A DNA stretch of 64,000 nucleotides from Motiliproteus sp. MSK22-1 (GTDB lineage Bacteria; Pseudomonadota; Gammaproteobacteria; Pseudomonadales; Balneatricaceae). Of the stretch, positions 35,366 to 46,156 are shown in pieces; positions within the stretch are counted from its first letter, which is position 1; each line of letters opens with the position of its first letter. The position numbers and the translations under genes were made by a program. Location of the stretch: assembly GCF_001968815.1 (NCBI RefSeq), contig NZ_MIEQ01000096.1:248001-312000 (forward strand). The letters are read 5' to 3'. The notes under the pieces were generated by a model. That model was given only the letters and a program-made list of their open reading frames with translations. It did not search any database and was not told the DNA's origin.

Positions 35366-36838
35366 ATGACTACACACATTCCAGATTGCCCGAGTGACTT
35401 TTTACTGTTCGGCGCGAAGGGCGACTTGTCTATGCGTAAGTTGTTTCCAGCTTTATATCATCTTCACAAAGAAGGGTTGCTGGATCCTGCCACTCGAATT
35501 ACCGGGGTTGCGCGAGTGGAAGAGTCATCAGAGCAGTTTATTGCATCAGTAAAGGCTAGCGTGAAGCAGTTTGTTCCAGAGAACCAGTTTAACGAAAAAA
35601 CCTGGGGAGCATTCAGCGAAAGACTGCATTATCTCAAGGTTGATTTTTCCAAGGCGAAGGATTTCTCCGTGATCAGTGATTTTGTTGATCATGAATCGCG
35701 AGTCATGGTCAACTATTTGGCGACACCGCCGGCAGTCTACGGTGATATCTGCAAACACCTTAAGGCTGCCAATGCCCTTGCTGAAAGTACTCGTATTATC
35801 TTGGAAAAGCCTATCGGCCATGATCTGGAAAGTTCTAAGGTCATCAATGATACGGTGAGTCAGTACTTTGCAGAAGAACGTATTTATCGAATTGATCACT
35901 ACCTGGGTAAGGAAACGGTACAAAACCTGATAGCACTGCGTTTTGCCAACAATCTGTTCGGGGCTCAATGGAATCAGAACTTTATTGATCATGTGCAGAT
36001 CACCGTTGCGGAAACCGTTGGCATCGAAGGGCGTTGGAGCTACTACGACAAAGTGGGTCAGATGCGGGACATGGTGCAAAATCATCTGCTGCAATTACTG
36101 TGCATGGTTGCGATGGACCCTCCCAGCCAGCTGACAGCCGATGGCATACGAGATGAAAAGCTCAAGGTGCTCCGGGCTTTACGCCCTATAACCCAAGAGA
36201 AACTGGCTAAAAATGCGGTACGAGGTCAATACACAGCCGGAGCAGTGAGGGGAACTTCCTGTCCGGGGTATCTGGATGAGGATGGTGGTAAAGGCGGCAG
36301 TAATACCGAAACCTTTGTCGCCTTGCGCACCAAGATTGATAATTGGCGTTGGGCCGGAGTACCGTTTTACCTGCGTACCGGCAAGCGTATGCCACAGAAA
36401 ATGTCAGAGATTGTGATTTTCTACCGTAATCAGCCTCACTATATTTTCGACCCGAAGCAGAAAGCAATGGTACACAATAAACTGGTGATTCGATTGCAAC
36501 CGGATGAAGGCATTAAGCTTCAGGTGGTTACTAAAGAACAGAGTCTTGATCGTGGCATGGCTCTGCAGTCTCGTGCACTGAATCTGAACTTTTCGGACGA
36601 TGATAAGGATCGTCGCATACCTGATGCCTATGAGAGACTGCTGTTAGAGGCATTGAAAGGCAACCAGTCGCTTTTCGTTCGTCGGGATGAGATTGAAGCC
36701 TCCTGGACCTGGTGTGACAAACTGATGCAAGCCTGGGATGAGTCTCATGATGAGGTAAAGGGATACTCTGCAGGTACCTGGGGGCCGATAGGTTCTATCG
36801 CTTTGATTGAACGGGATGGTCGTTCCTGGCACGAGTAA
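35366..36838 (+). CDS. zwf: Glucose-6-phosphate 1-dehydrogenase
   Basis: Oxidises glucose 6-phosphate to 6-phosphogluconolactone with NAD(P)+; 490 residues, the usual length. The N-terminal nucleotide motif is FGAKGDLSMRKLFPAL. The active-site signature RIDHYLGKE carries the catalytic His and the substrate Lys. MVQNHLLQLL follows. The ribosome site AGGAG is strong. It is followed 15 bases later by pgl, so the two form an operon that feeds 6-phosphogluconate to edd. No hexR gene precedes it, unlike in Pseudomonas. Confidence 0.97.
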   Translation: MTTHIPDCPSDFLLFGAKGDLSMRKLFPALYHLHKEGLLDPATRITGVARVEESSEQFIASVKASVKQFVPENQFNEKTWGAFSERLHYLKVDFSKAKDFSVISDFVDHESRVMVNYLATPPAVYGDICKHLKAANALAESTRIILEKPIGHDLESSKVINDTVSQYFAEERIYRIDHYLGKETVQNLIALRFANNLFGAQWNQNFIDHVQITVAETVGIEGRWSYYDKVGQMRDMVQNHLLQLLCMVAMDPPSQLTADGIRDEKLKVLRALRPITQEKLAKNAVRGQYTAGAVRGTSCPGYLDEDGGKGGSNTETFVALRTKIDNWRWAGVPFYLRTGKRMPQKMSEIVIFYRNQPHYIFDPKQKAMVHNKLVIRLQPDEGIKLQVVTKEQSLDRGMALQSRALNLNFSDDDKDRRIPDAYERLLLEALKGNQSLFVRRDEIEASWTWCDKLMQAWDESHDEVKGYSAGTWGPIGSIALIERDGRSWHE

Positions 36839-36853
36839 GAAAAGGACAGATAG

Positions 36854-37597
36854 GTGAATAAGATAATTTCCAAACAAACCTTTGTTAAGACAAACGAGTT
36901 AATGCCCATCGTTGTTAGATTCGGAAACCGAGCGATGCTGGAAGAGCATCTGTGCCAGCAGATTGTTGGATTGCTACGCAGCAGTATTGATACAAAGGGT
37001 GAAGCATCTCTGGCTGTCTCCGGTGGACGCACGCCGACAGCTCTGTTTCAACAGTTATCCGAACAGTCTCTGGATTGGAGTAAAGTAACTATTGTTTTGG
37101 TAGATGAGCGCTGGGTTGATGCTGATCATGAAGACAGCAATGAGCGTCTGGTGCGCTTAAATCTGTTACAGAACCAGGCGGTAAAGGCGCGATTGATTGG
37201 CCTGAAAACCGCTGCATCAGGTGCGCTGGAAGGAATGGATGAATTAACGGAAAAACTGGCCTCGCTTCCCCCTGTGCTTGATGCTGTGATTTTGGGTATG
37301 GGGGAAGACGGACACACTGCATCTTTCTTTCCGAAGGCACAGGAATTGAGTCAGGCTCTGGATCTTCAAAGCACTCGATCATGCCAATCCGTTACGCCGG
37401 TTGATGCTCCCCATCAGCGTATGACATTAACGTTACCACGCTTGCTGGCGAGTCAGCGGATATTCTTACACTTATGCGGCGAAGGAAAGTTGCCGGTTCT
37501 GGAAAAGGCGATGAAAGCAGGTGAGGTGGAAGATATGCCTGTCCGTTCCGTTTTACGTCAAAAGAATACCCCTGTAGAAATTTGTTGGGCGCCATGA
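36854..37597 (+). CDS. pgl: 6-Phosphogluconolactonase
   Basis: Hydrolyses 6-phosphogluconolactone to 6-phosphogluconate; DevB/SOL-type, 247 residues. Family motifs are AVSGGRTPTALFQQLS, VLVDERWVDADHEDSNER and G-M-G-E-D-G-H-T-A-S-F-F. I keep the GTG start because AGGA lies eight bases before it; an ATG at residue 17 would give a length nearer some homologues. Directly downstream of zwf in the same operon. Confidence 0.95.
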   Translation: MNKIISKQTFVKTNELMPIVVRFGNRAMLEEHLCQQIVGLLRSSIDTKGEASLAVSGGRTPTALFQQLSEQSLDWSKVTIVLVDERWVDADHEDSNERLVRLNLLQNQAVKARLIGLKTAASGALEGMDELTEKLASLPPVLDAVILGMGEDGHTASFFPKAQELSQALDLQSTRSCQSVTPVDAPHQRMTLTLPRLLASQRIFLHLCGEGKLPVLEKAMKAGEVEDMPVRSVLRQKNTPVEICWAP

Positions 37598-37955
37598 TCT
37601 AAGATGAAAAATAACGACTCTAAGGCGACAGACTTAAGGTCGAGAGTGGTGGCTCCGGATCAATATAGATTCTTCGATGAATAGAATGGGGCTGGAGCCA
37701 CTGAAAAAAGTCTGAGAAAATGCCAGTACCGGAGGTAACCGTTAACCAGGTACTTGAAAACAGCAGATCCAAGCGGCTTGTGTTGAGGGGATCTTTAATT
37801 ATTTTCCTGACTCTATAGCAGTAAAAAATTGTATAGAATAGGTCGCTTAAGTAGATCTGACTGTTGTTCGAAGGTTGTTGCTGTACGCGGCTTTCCGAAC
37901 TTAGTTAGAATAATCAACAACGGTAACTGTCTTAGCTGCTGCTTAGGAATACTGT
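37598..37955. other. Intergenic region with nested inverted repeats
   Basis: No gene is seen in these 358 bases between pgl and the response-regulator gene. CAGACTT (37629-37635) can pair with AAGTCTG (37708-37714), enclosing GTGGCTCC (37649-37656) with GGAGCCAC (37694-37701). The result is a nested two-stem structure of about 86 bases. It could be a structured leader or end of transcript, or a small RNA. No T-run follows it. Confidence 0.45.
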
Positions 37956-38681
37956 ATGACCCTGTCAGAGCAGAGTAAGCGTATTCTGGTTGTCGATGAC
38001 GACCAGCAGATCCGGGAGCTGTTACAGTCCTATCTTGAAAAAAATAACTTTGGCGTTATCGCTCTGGAAGATGGTTCTCAGTTAATGGAGCACCTTCGAA
38101 GCCAACCATTTGATCTGGTTATTCTGGATATTATGATGCCTGGAGACGATGGTTTTAGTCTCTGCCGTAAAATCAGGGCGGAGCTTGAAGTCCCTATCAT
38201 CATGCTTACTGCCTCTGCTGAAGAAACAGATCGTATCATTGGTTTGGAACTGGGGGCGGATGATTATGTTGCCAAACCTTTTAATCCTCGTGAGCTCTTG
38301 GCTCGCATAAAAGCAGTGTTGCGTCGTACTCGTGTCCCCAATGCAGAAGCTAAGGGACGCTTTCTGTGTTTTGCTGAATGGCGACTGGATACCGTAAACC
38401 GGGATCTTATCAGCAAGGAAGGGTTGGTTCTGCCGCTGAGCGGAGCTGACTACAATTTATTGCTGTTGTTTTTGGAACATCCCAATCAAGTTTTAAGTCG
38501 AGATGATCTGTTGAGCTTGACGCGGGGTAGAGAAGCTAACCCCTACGACCGCAGTATTGATGTTCAGTTGAGTCGATTGCGTCAGCGATTGGGAGAAGAT
38601 GCCAAGACACCTCATATAATCAAAACCGTTCGCGGTGCTGGATACGTTCTGGCAGTGGAAGTGGAGCGGAGCGTTGATTAA
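37956..38681 (+). CDS. OmpR-family response regulator, GltR-like
   Basis: A 241-residue two-component regulator. The receiver domain has the acidic pair VVDDD, phospho-acceptor Asp in LVILDIMMPGDDG and conserved Lys in DDYVAKPFNPRELLAR. The C-terminal winged-helix domain ends with IIKTVRGAGYVL. Its position directly after zwf-pgl and before a matching kinase corresponds to GltR/GltS, which controls glucose uptake in Pseudomonas. The start of a GtsA-like transporter gene in this same window supports that role, but its target genes cannot be read here. The ribosome site AGGA is good. Confidence 0.85.
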   Translation: MTLSEQSKRILVVDDDQQIRELLQSYLEKNNFGVIALEDGSQLMEHLRSQPFDLVILDIMMPGDDGFSLCRKIRAELEVPIIMLTASAEETDRIIGLELGADDYVAKPFNPRELLARIKAVLRRTRVPNAEAKGRFLCFAEWRLDTVNRDLISKEGLVLPLSGADYNLLLLFLEHPNQVLSRDDLLSLTRGREANPYDRSIDVQLSRLRQRLGEDAKTPHIIKTVRGAGYVLAVEVERSVD

Positions 38682-38765
38682 TCGGATTGATGTCAAGTCC
38701 GATAATAAACTGGAAAGCCCCTATCAGACAGTAGATAGGAAATAGTAGATAGAAAATAGGTCCTT

Positions 38766-40214
38766 ATGAACCAGCTCTATCGTTTAATTCCAAAATCGTT
38801 AATTGGTCGAATGATGGCCGTGATGGTTTTAGGAGTGTTACTGGCCCAATTGTTCAGTAATGTTATCTGGGTCCAACAACTGGATCGTGAAAAAGAACAG
38901 GTCGCTGAGCGAAGTGCATTGGATCTTGCCGAAAGTGTTGCTTCCACAGTGACTTTTTTTAAGGCCCTTCCCAGCGAATACCGTCATATTGTTTTGTCCC
39001 AGCTCCGTGATATGGGGGGAACTCGTTTTTTTGTCTCTCTTAATAAAGAGTTGTTGTATATCGAAGACATTGAAGATTCCAAGCTGAAGCAGATAGTGTT
39101 GGATAACTTTATCTCGGGATTAAGGAAGCGGCTCGGAAGTCAGGTGGAATTCCAGGTAAGGTTTTCCAAGCCCGAAACGCTCCATGTCTTTAACAACAAA
39201 ACACTTTTACTTGATCTTCCTCCGCGCTGGGCACAACACAGTTTAATTTATGATCCCCAATCACCACCGATCCTGGTGGCTCAAATTAAAATGGGCGAAA
39301 AGGAATGGTTTTATTTGGCTGCACTGTTACCAAAGCCTGATTTGTTGTTGGAGTCAGAGTATTTGCCCGCTAATAGACTACTTTTTTTAGCCTTATTAGT
39401 GGTGATTCTGTTGTTGCTGGCAACGTTGGTGGTGCGCTGGCTGAATCGTCCCTTGGCGAAACTGGCTCAGGCAGCAGAGCGATTGGGGCAGGATATTGAT
39501 CGCCCACCCTTAAAAGAACAGGGCCCGTTGGAAGTTCAGGCTACAGCGAGAGCCTTTAACCGTATGCAAGAACGATTACAGCGCTTTATTGAAGATCGCG
39601 AGCGTTTGTTTTCGGCCATTTCTCATGATCTTAAAACTCCTATTACCCGGTTGCGGTTACGGGCGGAAATGCTTGAAGACGATGATCAGCGAGGGAGTTT
39701 CAGTCGGGATCTTGAAGATTTGGATCGAATGGTTTCCGGGGCTCTGGAATGTGCCCGGGGGACTGATATTCATGAACCGGTTCAGCCTATTCATATCATG
39801 GCACTGCTGGAATCATTGCAGGATGATGCTCAGGTACTGGGACATCGCGTGAAGGTGCTGGGTGAAGTCGGGCCACCCTATTGGGCCAAACCGATGGCGC
39901 TTAAACGTTGCCTCAGCAATCTTGTTGATAATGCCATATTCTATGGTCAGGAAGCGGAAGTCGAGGTAAAAAACAGCCCGGAAGTATTGGAGTTTTTTAT
40001 CAGGGATCAGGGGCCGGGTATACCGGATGGAGCTTTGGAGCAAGTCTTTGAGCCCTACTATAGAGTAGAAGAATCACGTAACCGAAACACTGGTGGTACT
40101 GGCCTGGGCTTGAGCATTGCCCGAAATATCGTTCATGCGCATGGTGGCGATCTGGTATTGCATAATCGTGAAAACGGAGGCTTGGAAGTTCATATCACTC
40201 TTCCCAGGCATTGA
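38766..40214 (+). CDS. Sensor histidine kinase, GltS-like
   Basis: A 482-residue membrane kinase, EnvZ-like in layout. Transmembrane helices flank a periplasmic domain of about 160 residues (helix one near 15-33, helix two near 205-225). A HAMP linker follows, then the H box A-I-S-H-D-L-K-T-P-I-T-R and ATP-binding NLVDNAIFYG, DQGPGIPDG and GGTGLGLSIARNIV. Located 84 bases after its cognate regulator gene. Two copies of GTAGATAG lie just before the start codon. Likely senses a glucose-derived signal (inference from the GltR/GltS precedent). Confidence 0.85.
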   Translation: MNQLYRLIPKSLIGRMMAVMVLGVLLAQLFSNVIWVQQLDREKEQVAERSALDLAESVASTVTFFKALPSEYRHIVLSQLRDMGGTRFFVSLNKELLYIEDIEDSKLKQIVLDNFISGLRKRLGSQVEFQVRFSKPETLHVFNNKTLLLDLPPRWAQHSLIYDPQSPPILVAQIKMGEKEWFYLAALLPKPDLLLESEYLPANRLLFLALLVVILLLLATLVVRWLNRPLAKLAQAAERLGQDIDRPPLKEQGPLEVQATARAFNRMQERLQRFIEDRERLFSAISHDLKTPITRLRLRAEMLEDDDQRGSFSRDLEDLDRMVSGALECARGTDIHEPVQPIHIMALLESLQDDAQVLGHRVKVLGEVGPPYWAKPMALKRCLSNLVDNAIFYGQEAEVEVKNSPEVLEFFIRDQGPGIPDGALEQVFEPYYRVEESRNRNTGGTGLGLSIARNIVHAHGGDLVLHNRENGGLEVHITLPRH

Positions 40215-40485
40215 TCCGGGTATGAATGTTGCGTTCCAGAATCATAGCTGTTGCTGCTTTCTACTGATCATTCCTCGTCGTTATTGATCCCCCCGTTGTT
40301 ATTGACTTTCGTGCCACCAATTATTCTTTCTGGGACTACAGCTGTTGTTATAGAAAGTTGAATATTGGATTTATCCTCTTTCACATTTAACGTCAATTGT
40401 TTCTCTCTACCTGTCGAGCTATTGATCAGGGTTATACCTTAGTCTCATGCTGCCACAAGTCTAAAAATAATGACAGGAAGAAACC

Positions 40486-42498
40486 ATGCTGAATATAGTG
40501 CTAGCTCCAGCCATCGGCTTGATGAATAAGTTAACTTATTCAAGGAAGTTTACCCTGATAAGCCTTATCTACATTATTCCGTTAGCGGGTCTTGCTTATC
40601 TGCAATTGGACGCAGTGCTTACTGATAAACAATTGACTGAGCAGGAATTGAAGGGGTTAAAGCAACTGCGAGTATCCTTTGAGATCAGTAAATTGGCTAC
40701 TGAATATCGGGATCTAAAAATTATCGCTGGTTCCCAGCTACCCGCCAACAGCCCCCTCGTAAATCGTCTTACTGATGTCAGACAACAGTTGAATGCGTTG
40801 TTAAGCGTGCTTGAGCGTCAAAATGTTAGTGCCCAGGTTAAGGATCGGCTGGATCGGATTCATCAGGAGATGTCCAAGCAGATTGTTGGTTCAGTAACAG
40901 ATCTTGATGCAAAATTTCAGATAAATCATAAAGTTGTTCAAGAAAGTTGGAATCTGACTCGTCTAATCAGTGATCAGACTAACCTTTCCCGGGACAGGGA
41001 TAGCCATAATTTCATGCTGATGCAGGTGATTTTAGGGGAGTTTGAGACTTTGCTTGAACATCAGGGACAACTGCGCAGCTTTGGTTCCATGGCGTTCAGG
41101 CAAGGCGTTGTGAGCGGGATGCTTGAATCCACGCTCAATCGTTTGACTGATGCGTTGGAAAAGGATCAAAACCGTCTGGAATTGGCGCTGATGCCATTTG
41201 ATTCCTTCAACAACACTGACTTTATTGCTGTGGTCGAGGCCACCAATAACCAAATGAAGCAGAGCATATTGCTATTGGATGAAGAATTAATGATGGCAGA
41301 TGAGCTTAGTAAACCCTGGGAAACGTTCTATAGCCAGGCATCCACTACAGAACATACCGTTTATCGTTTTATCGACAGTTCACTTGATCTTATAAAACAG
41401 CAGTTGCTTAAGCGAAGCGAGCTTCAACAAAGGCAGTTCAGCTGGCTTTTGGCTGGAGCCCTTATTGTTTTTCTGGTCTCCAGTTATTTGATGATGGGCT
41501 TTGTTATGTCTGTTCGCCAGAGCATTCAAGCTATTCTGAATTCGGCCCATTCATTGTCGCAGGGGGATCTGACCACCCAGGTTTATCTGGAAAATACTGA
41601 TGAATTAGGGCAGCTTGCATCTGCTTTTAATCAGATGTCTGCTCGAATTCATGATTTGATAGGTGAGGTCAGTGCCACGACGGCTTCTGTCAGCAACCAG
41701 GCAGATGGTGTCGGTTTGATTGCACAACAGAGCAGTAATGTGGTGGAGTCTCAGCGACGCGATACGGAGCAGGTAGCCACGGCGATTACTGAAATGGTCG
41801 CCAGTGTCGAGAATGTTGCACGCAATACTCAGGATGCATCTGAGCAATCTGGTCGAGTGGATGAAGAAGTGGTTCGGGGGCAACAACTGGTCAACAACAC
41901 GTTAAATGATATTCAATGCCTTTCCCAGGACATAGACCACTCTATGGAGGTAATCAATCGACTGGCCAAAGACAGTGACAGTATCAGTCAGGTTCTGAAC
42001 GTGATCAAGAGTGTTGCTGAACAGACCAATCTGCTGGCGCTTAATGCGGCCATAGAAGCCGCTCGTGCCGGAGAGCAGGGGCGGGGATTTGCCGTGGTTG
42101 CTGATGAGGTGCGGACGTTGGCGCAGCGCACTCAGGAGTCTACCGCTGAAATTGAGAGCATGATTACCAGCCTGCAAACAGGTGTGAAGGATGCTGTGAA
42201 TGCGATGCGAGTCAGTCACGAAAATGTGGGTAGAACAGTGACTCAATCGGCTCAGGTCGGCGAGTCGTTGGGACAGGTGACAGAGGCTATCGCTTCCATC
42301 GTTGAGATCAACACCCGAATTGCAAGTGCCGCAGAGCAGCAAGCTGTTGTTGCAAATGAGATTGATCGTAAGATAGTGGCGATCAATTCAGTCGGAGATC
42401 GGACAGCAGCGGATGCCCGCAGCACAGTTGATGCCTGCCAAAGTATGTCTGCACAGACCGAGCGGTTAAAAGGGGTGATGTCGACGTTCAGGGTTTAG
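40486..42498 (+). CDS. Methyl-accepting chemotaxis protein
   Basis: A 670-residue chemoreceptor. The first transmembrane helix is near 24-40, followed by a helical periplasmic domain of about 280 residues (NIT/HBM-like; exact family not assigned). A second helix (about 325-345) precedes a HAMP and the signalling coiled coil with the invariant tip [20 protein letters not shown]. No C-terminal CheR-binding pentapeptide is seen. The ligand is unknown, although the position after the glucose regulators invites the idea of sugar sensing. The ribosome site is good. Confidence 0.93.
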   Translation: MLNIVLAPAIGLMNKLTYSRKFTLISLIYIIPLAGLAYLQLDAVLTDKQLTEQELKGLKQLRVSFEISKLATEYRDLKIIAGSQLPANSPLVNRLTDVRQQLNALLSVLERQNVSAQVKDRLDRIHQEMSKQIVGSVTDLDAKFQINHKVVQESWNLTRLISDQTNLSRDRDSHNFMLMQVILGEFETLLEHQGQLRSFGSMAFRQGVVSGMLESTLNRLTDALEKDQNRLELALMPFDSFNNTDFIAVVEATNNQMKQSILLLDEELMMADELSKPWETFYSQASTTEHTVYRFIDSSLDLIKQQLLKRSELQQRQFSWLLAGALIVFLVSSYLMMGFVMSVRQSIQAILNSAHSLSQGDLTTQVYLENTDELGQLASAFNQMSARIHDLIGEVSATTASVSNQADGVGLIAQQSSNVVESQRRDTEQVATAITEMVASVENVARNTQDASEQSGRVDEEVVRGQQLVNNTLNDIQCLSQDIDHSMEVINRLAKDSDSISQVLNVIKSVAEQTNLLALNAAIEAARAGEQGRGFAVVADEVRTLAQRTQESTAEIESMITSLQTGVKDAVNAMRVSHENVGRTVTQSAQVGESLGQVTEAIASIVEINTRIASAAEQQAVVANEIDRKIVAINSVGDRTAADARSTVDACQSMSAQTERLKGVMSTFRV

Positions 42499-42524
42499 GT
42501 CGTATAGAGCGGTAAATAGGGTTA

Positions 42525-43565
42525 TCAGGTATTTCCAGAATAAGTTAACTCTACCTGTTTACGATATTCACTGGGAGAGCTGTAATTCCAACGGCGAAAA
42601 GCCCGGGTAAAGCTACCTACTTTGGTGAATCCCAGCCGGTAGCTTATTTCACTAATCGATAGATGGGATTGTTGCAGATACTGGCATGCCAGTTCTTGAC
42701 GAAGTTGATCGAGAATCTCCTGGTAACTGGTGCCTGCCTGTTGCAGTTTTCGTTGTAAGTTGCGCTGACTGAGGTGCAATTCAGTAGCTATCTGTGCCTG
42801 ATCCGGGATTTTATGTCCCAGGGTTTCCAGTAATCTAAGATAGACCCGGTTGACGATATCATGTCGATCCAGACGAGCCAGATATTCCTGTATCAAACGG
42901 TCATTGAGCATCGCCAGTTCGGCGTTGGCCGTTAATAGAGGTGTCAGCAGGGTGTTTTTATCGAGTATAAGCTGATTGTCTTCGGCGCCGAACTCCACCG
43001 CGCTGCGGAACAGGCGTTCAAAGCCCTCTGGGTTTTTTGGCTTTGATCGGCACAAGCGAACCTGTTTGGGTTGAAAATTACCATCTGATAAATGACGACA
43101 AGTGAGAACGGTTGTTGCTGCGATAGCATCCATATCTGTGTCACAGAATAAGGGGCGGTAGGCTTCGGGAAAACGCATGGCAACAATGATCAGGTCAGCT
43201 TGCTCCTGCATTTCGATTTCCCAGGCAGTATGGAACATACGGTGATAGCGAATTAAGCGTTCAAAACTTTCCTTCATGCACCCGCTGGCCCAAATCGAAA
43301 TTCCCAAGGCATGCCAGGAGGTAGGGCGCACGTACTTGGAAACCGTGAGCCCAAAGTTTTCATCGCCACTGGCCTCAACTGCCAGTCGTAAAACACGACT
43401 TATTCTGGTGACCGGAAATCGGCTGTTAGTATCCAACGCTTTTGACAAGCTAATGCCACATCTCTTAAACAGCGCCTCACTGTCAAGGTCGTAGTGCTCC
43501 AGAGCGCGGGAGATGGCCACCGCCCAACCTCCGATAACTGTTCCTTCTTGCCACTGAATCTGCAT
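42525..43565 (-). CDS. AraC-family transcriptional regulator
   Basis: A 346-residue regulator. The N-terminal arabinose-binding-like domain (Arabinose_bd type) is followed by the two-helix-turn-helix DNA-binding domain near the end (LAQIATELHLSQRNLQRKL and ISEISYRLGFTKVGSFTRAF, then W-x-x-S-P-S-E-Y-R). I use the start MQIQWQEGT, which gives the family length; a longer frame adds 75 residues of unlikely, hydrophobic sequence. It is divergent from the fadB-like operon and is the obvious candidate regulator of it, perhaps responding to a fatty acid or its CoA ester (inference). Confidence 0.9.
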   Translation of the reverse strand: MQIQWQEGTVIGGWAVAISRALEHYDLDSEALFKRCGISLSKALDTNSRFPVTRISRVLRLAVEASGDENFGLTVSKYVRPTSWHALGISIWASGCMKESFERLIRYHRMFHTAWEIEMQEQADLIIVAMRFPEAYRPLFCDTDMDAIAATTVLTCRHLSDGNFQPKQVRLCRSKPKNPEGFERLFRSAVEFGAEDNQLILDKNTLLTPLLTANAELAMLNDRLIQEYLARLDRHDIVNRVYLRLLETLGHKIPDQAQIATELHLSQRNLQRKLQQAGTSYQEILDQLRQELACQYLQQSHLSISEISYRLGFTKVGSFTRAFRRWNYSSPSEYRKQVELTYSGNT

Positions 43566-43895
43566 CTTTTCACCGTTTATCAACCGTTTCACAACCAGAA
43601 ACTTACCCATATACGCCATATGCTTCACTTTAAGCGAAAGCTGCTTGATACGGGTAAACCCTAATAGCATGCTCTCGATATAGCAAGAAAACAACTCTGG
43701 ATAAAAAAACAGCCTGAAGATAAGGCAGCCATAAAATAGGCTGGCCGCGCAACTATAAGTGGCAAAAGCAGGTGAATGACTTAAACCCAAGTGGATGACT
43801 TAAAAACCACACCCCAGCGGGCAATAAACGAATATGGCTAGGGCAATTCAACGAATTAGTCCTTGATCGAGACTGAATTATCTGGAGATCAGCAA

Positions 43896-46064
43896 ATGAT
43901 TTATGTTGGAAAAACACTAACTCTGAGTAAAGACAATCTCGGCATTGCTGAATTGATCTTTGACCGAAAGGATAGCTCAGTCAATAAACTTGATAGCTTA
44001 ACACTGCATGAGCTTCATGACGCGGTAGGAAACCTGCAGCAGGAGCAGGGGGTGAGAGGTTTGCTGCTTCGTAGCGCTAAACCTTCTTTTATTGTTGGCG
44101 CGGATGTGACCGAATTTCCCGATATCTTTAAGCTGGATAGCTATGCCCTCAAAGCGTGGTTACGTCAGACCCATCGGACACTAAATGCTATTGAGCAGTT
44201 ACCCTATCCCACTGTGGCTGCGATAAGCGGTATGGCTCTGGGGGGAGGGTTCGAAGTAACGCTGAGCTGTGATTACCGTTTGATCACCGAGGAAGGCTGT
44301 GTTGGATTACCGGAACTCAACTTTGGAATCTACCCGGCCTGGGGCGGTTCGGTGAGACTTTCCCGGTTAGTGGGAATAAAAAACAGCCTGGACTGGATTG
44401 TTAATGCCCGCCCTGAAAAAGCACAAACTGCACTCGAAGTGGGTGCGGTGGATCGGGTCGTTAGTGCAAAGGACCTTGTGGTGCAAGCCAGGCATTTTTT
44501 AATCGATATGATTGAAAATGATCGTGATTACCTGCCTATGCGAACCCGGAAACAGTTAGCCGTGTCTCAACAGGAAAACCCGCAAGAGCTGTTCGACAGG
44601 CTATCCAAGATGAGTGAGCATAAATATGGTCGCCATTACCCCGCACCCAAGGTCATTATCGAACTGATTCGTAGCCATTCATCTCTGGACTTTTGTAAGG
44701 CTCTTGAGCTGGAAATCGATTCGTTTCCAGCGTTGGCCAATGATTCTGTGGCTCAGAGTTTGATAGGACTTTTTCTTAACGATCAATTGCTGAAACGCCA
44801 GGCGCGGAAATATGTTTTCGATGCCGTTCCGGTGAAAAAATCGGCGCTGCTTGGTGCAGGTATTATGGGAGGTGGTATTGCTTTCCAGTCCGCCAGTACC
44901 GGTACGCCGATTCTGATGAAGGACATCAATGGCAAGGCACTGGAAATGGGATTGCAACAAGCTGATAACCTGCTTTCCAGGCTGGTTGATAAAGGCCGTA
45001 TAAGTGCAGAAGCGAAAGCGCAAGCTCTGTCTTCTATTGACCTGACTCTGGACTATGAGGACTTTGTCGATATTGACCTGGTTGCCGAAGCCGTGGTGGA
45101 AAGTGCGGAAACTAAGGCTTCTGTACTGGCAGAAACAGAGCAGCAGGTATCCGCTGAAGCTGTGCTGACGTCCAATACCTCCACAATATCTATCGATCAT
45201 CTGGCTACATTTCTCCAGCGACCTCAAAACTTTTGTGGGATGCACTTTTTTAACCCTGTCTCACGGATGCCTTTAGTGGAAATTGTTCGTGGAGCCCAGA
45301 GTTCTGATCGGACCATTGCAACAACGGTGGCCTATGCCTGCTCATTAGGAAAAACGCCGATTGTAGTCAATGACTGTCCGGGATTCTTGGTTAATCGAAT
45401 TCTGTTTCCCTACTTCAATGGTTTTAATCGGTTGTTGATGGACGGGGTGGATTTTCAGCGTATTGACCGGGTGATGGAAAGCTTCGGCTGGCCAATGGGA
45501 CCGGCACATTTACTGGATGTGGTGGGTATTGATACCGCCGTTCATGCTGATGGTGTCATGGCATCAGGGTTCCCGAAGCGAATGGGCCATCAACATAGAA
45601 CAGTGATTGAGGCGTTGCTGACAGAAAATCGCCTTGGACAAAAAAACCGACAAGGCTTCTATAACTACGAAGTTGATAAACAGGGAAATCGCACAAAAAC
45701 TGCTGAAGATCGAGTCTATGAAATGATTGAAAGCATGATTACAAGCGCACCCGATTTTGATAGTCAATCCTTTGCTGACAACGAAATCAGCGACGCAGAG
45801 ATTGTTGATCGGTTGATGATACCTATGTGTCTTGAAGCAGTGCGATGTCTGGAAGAAGGGATCGCAGAGACTGCCGCCGAAGTCGATATGGGACTCGTAC
45901 TGGGTCTCGGTTTTCCTCGTTTCCACGGTGGCCCACTACGTTACATAGATAACCAGGGGATGCAGGCATTTTGTGCCTTGGTAGAAAAATACCAGCATCA
46001 TGGGCCGCTTTATCAGTTAACCCCGGGGATGAACATTGATCCTCAGCGACAATTTTTTGATTGA
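43896..46064 (+). CDS. FadB-like enoyl-CoA hydratase/3-hydroxyacyl-CoA dehydrogenase
   Basis: A bifunctional beta-oxidation enzyme of 722 residues. The N-terminal crotonase domain has the oxyanion and Glu residues in GMALGGGFEVTLSCDY and GLPELNFGIYPAWGG. The NAD-binding domain begins SALLGAGIMGGGIAFQSA (near 318), with the dehydrogenase signature around MHFFNPVSRMPLVEIVRG. I use the ATG preceded by GGAG, matching the family start MIY.GK. It lies 92 bases before an acyl-CoA dehydrogenase gene. No thiolase (fadA) follows, unlike the classic fadBA operon, so it may be a paralogue that relies on another thiolase. Confidence 0.92.
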   Translation: MIYVGKTLTLSKDNLGIAELIFDRKDSSVNKLDSLTLHELHDAVGNLQQEQGVRGLLLRSAKPSFIVGADVTEFPDIFKLDSYALKAWLRQTHRTLNAIEQLPYPTVAAISGMALGGGFEVTLSCDYRLITEEGCVGLPELNFGIYPAWGGSVRLSRLVGIKNSLDWIVNARPEKAQTALEVGAVDRVVSAKDLVVQARHFLIDMIENDRDYLPMRTRKQLAVSQQENPQELFDRLSKMSEHKYGRHYPAPKVIIELIRSHSSLDFCKALELEIDSFPALANDSVAQSLIGLFLNDQLLKRQARKYVFDAVPVKKSALLGAGIMGGGIAFQSASTGTPILMKDINGKALEMGLQQADNLLSRLVDKGRISAEAKAQALSSIDLTLDYEDFVDIDLVAEAVVESAETKASVLAETEQQVSAEAVLTSNTSTISIDHLATFLQRPQNFCGMHFFNPVSRMPLVEIVRGAQSSDRTIATTVAYACSLGKTPIVVNDCPGFLVNRILFPYFNGFNRLLMDGVDFQRIDRVMESFGWPMGPAHLLDVVGIDTAVHADGVMASGFPKRMGHQHRTVIEALLTENRLGQKNRQGFYNYEVDKQGNRTKTAEDRVYEMIESMITSAPDFDSQSFADNEISDAEIVDRLMIPMCLEAVRCLEEGIAETAAEVDMGLVLGLGFPRFHGGPLRYIDNQGMQAFCALVEKYQHHGPLYQLTPGMNIDPQRQFFD

Positions 46065-46156
46065 TAGCAACAACGGCCCTTTAACATGGACTGCTAAGCC
46101 TGTATTTGGATAACGACTAAGTATTTGAGATATCAACAAAATAAGAGATAGATAGT

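Noticed and set aside
42500-43790. Longer start for the AraC regulator (421 residues)
   Set aside because: The extra 75 residues are Cys/Phe-rich and unlike the family; starting at MQIQWQEGT gives the usual length.
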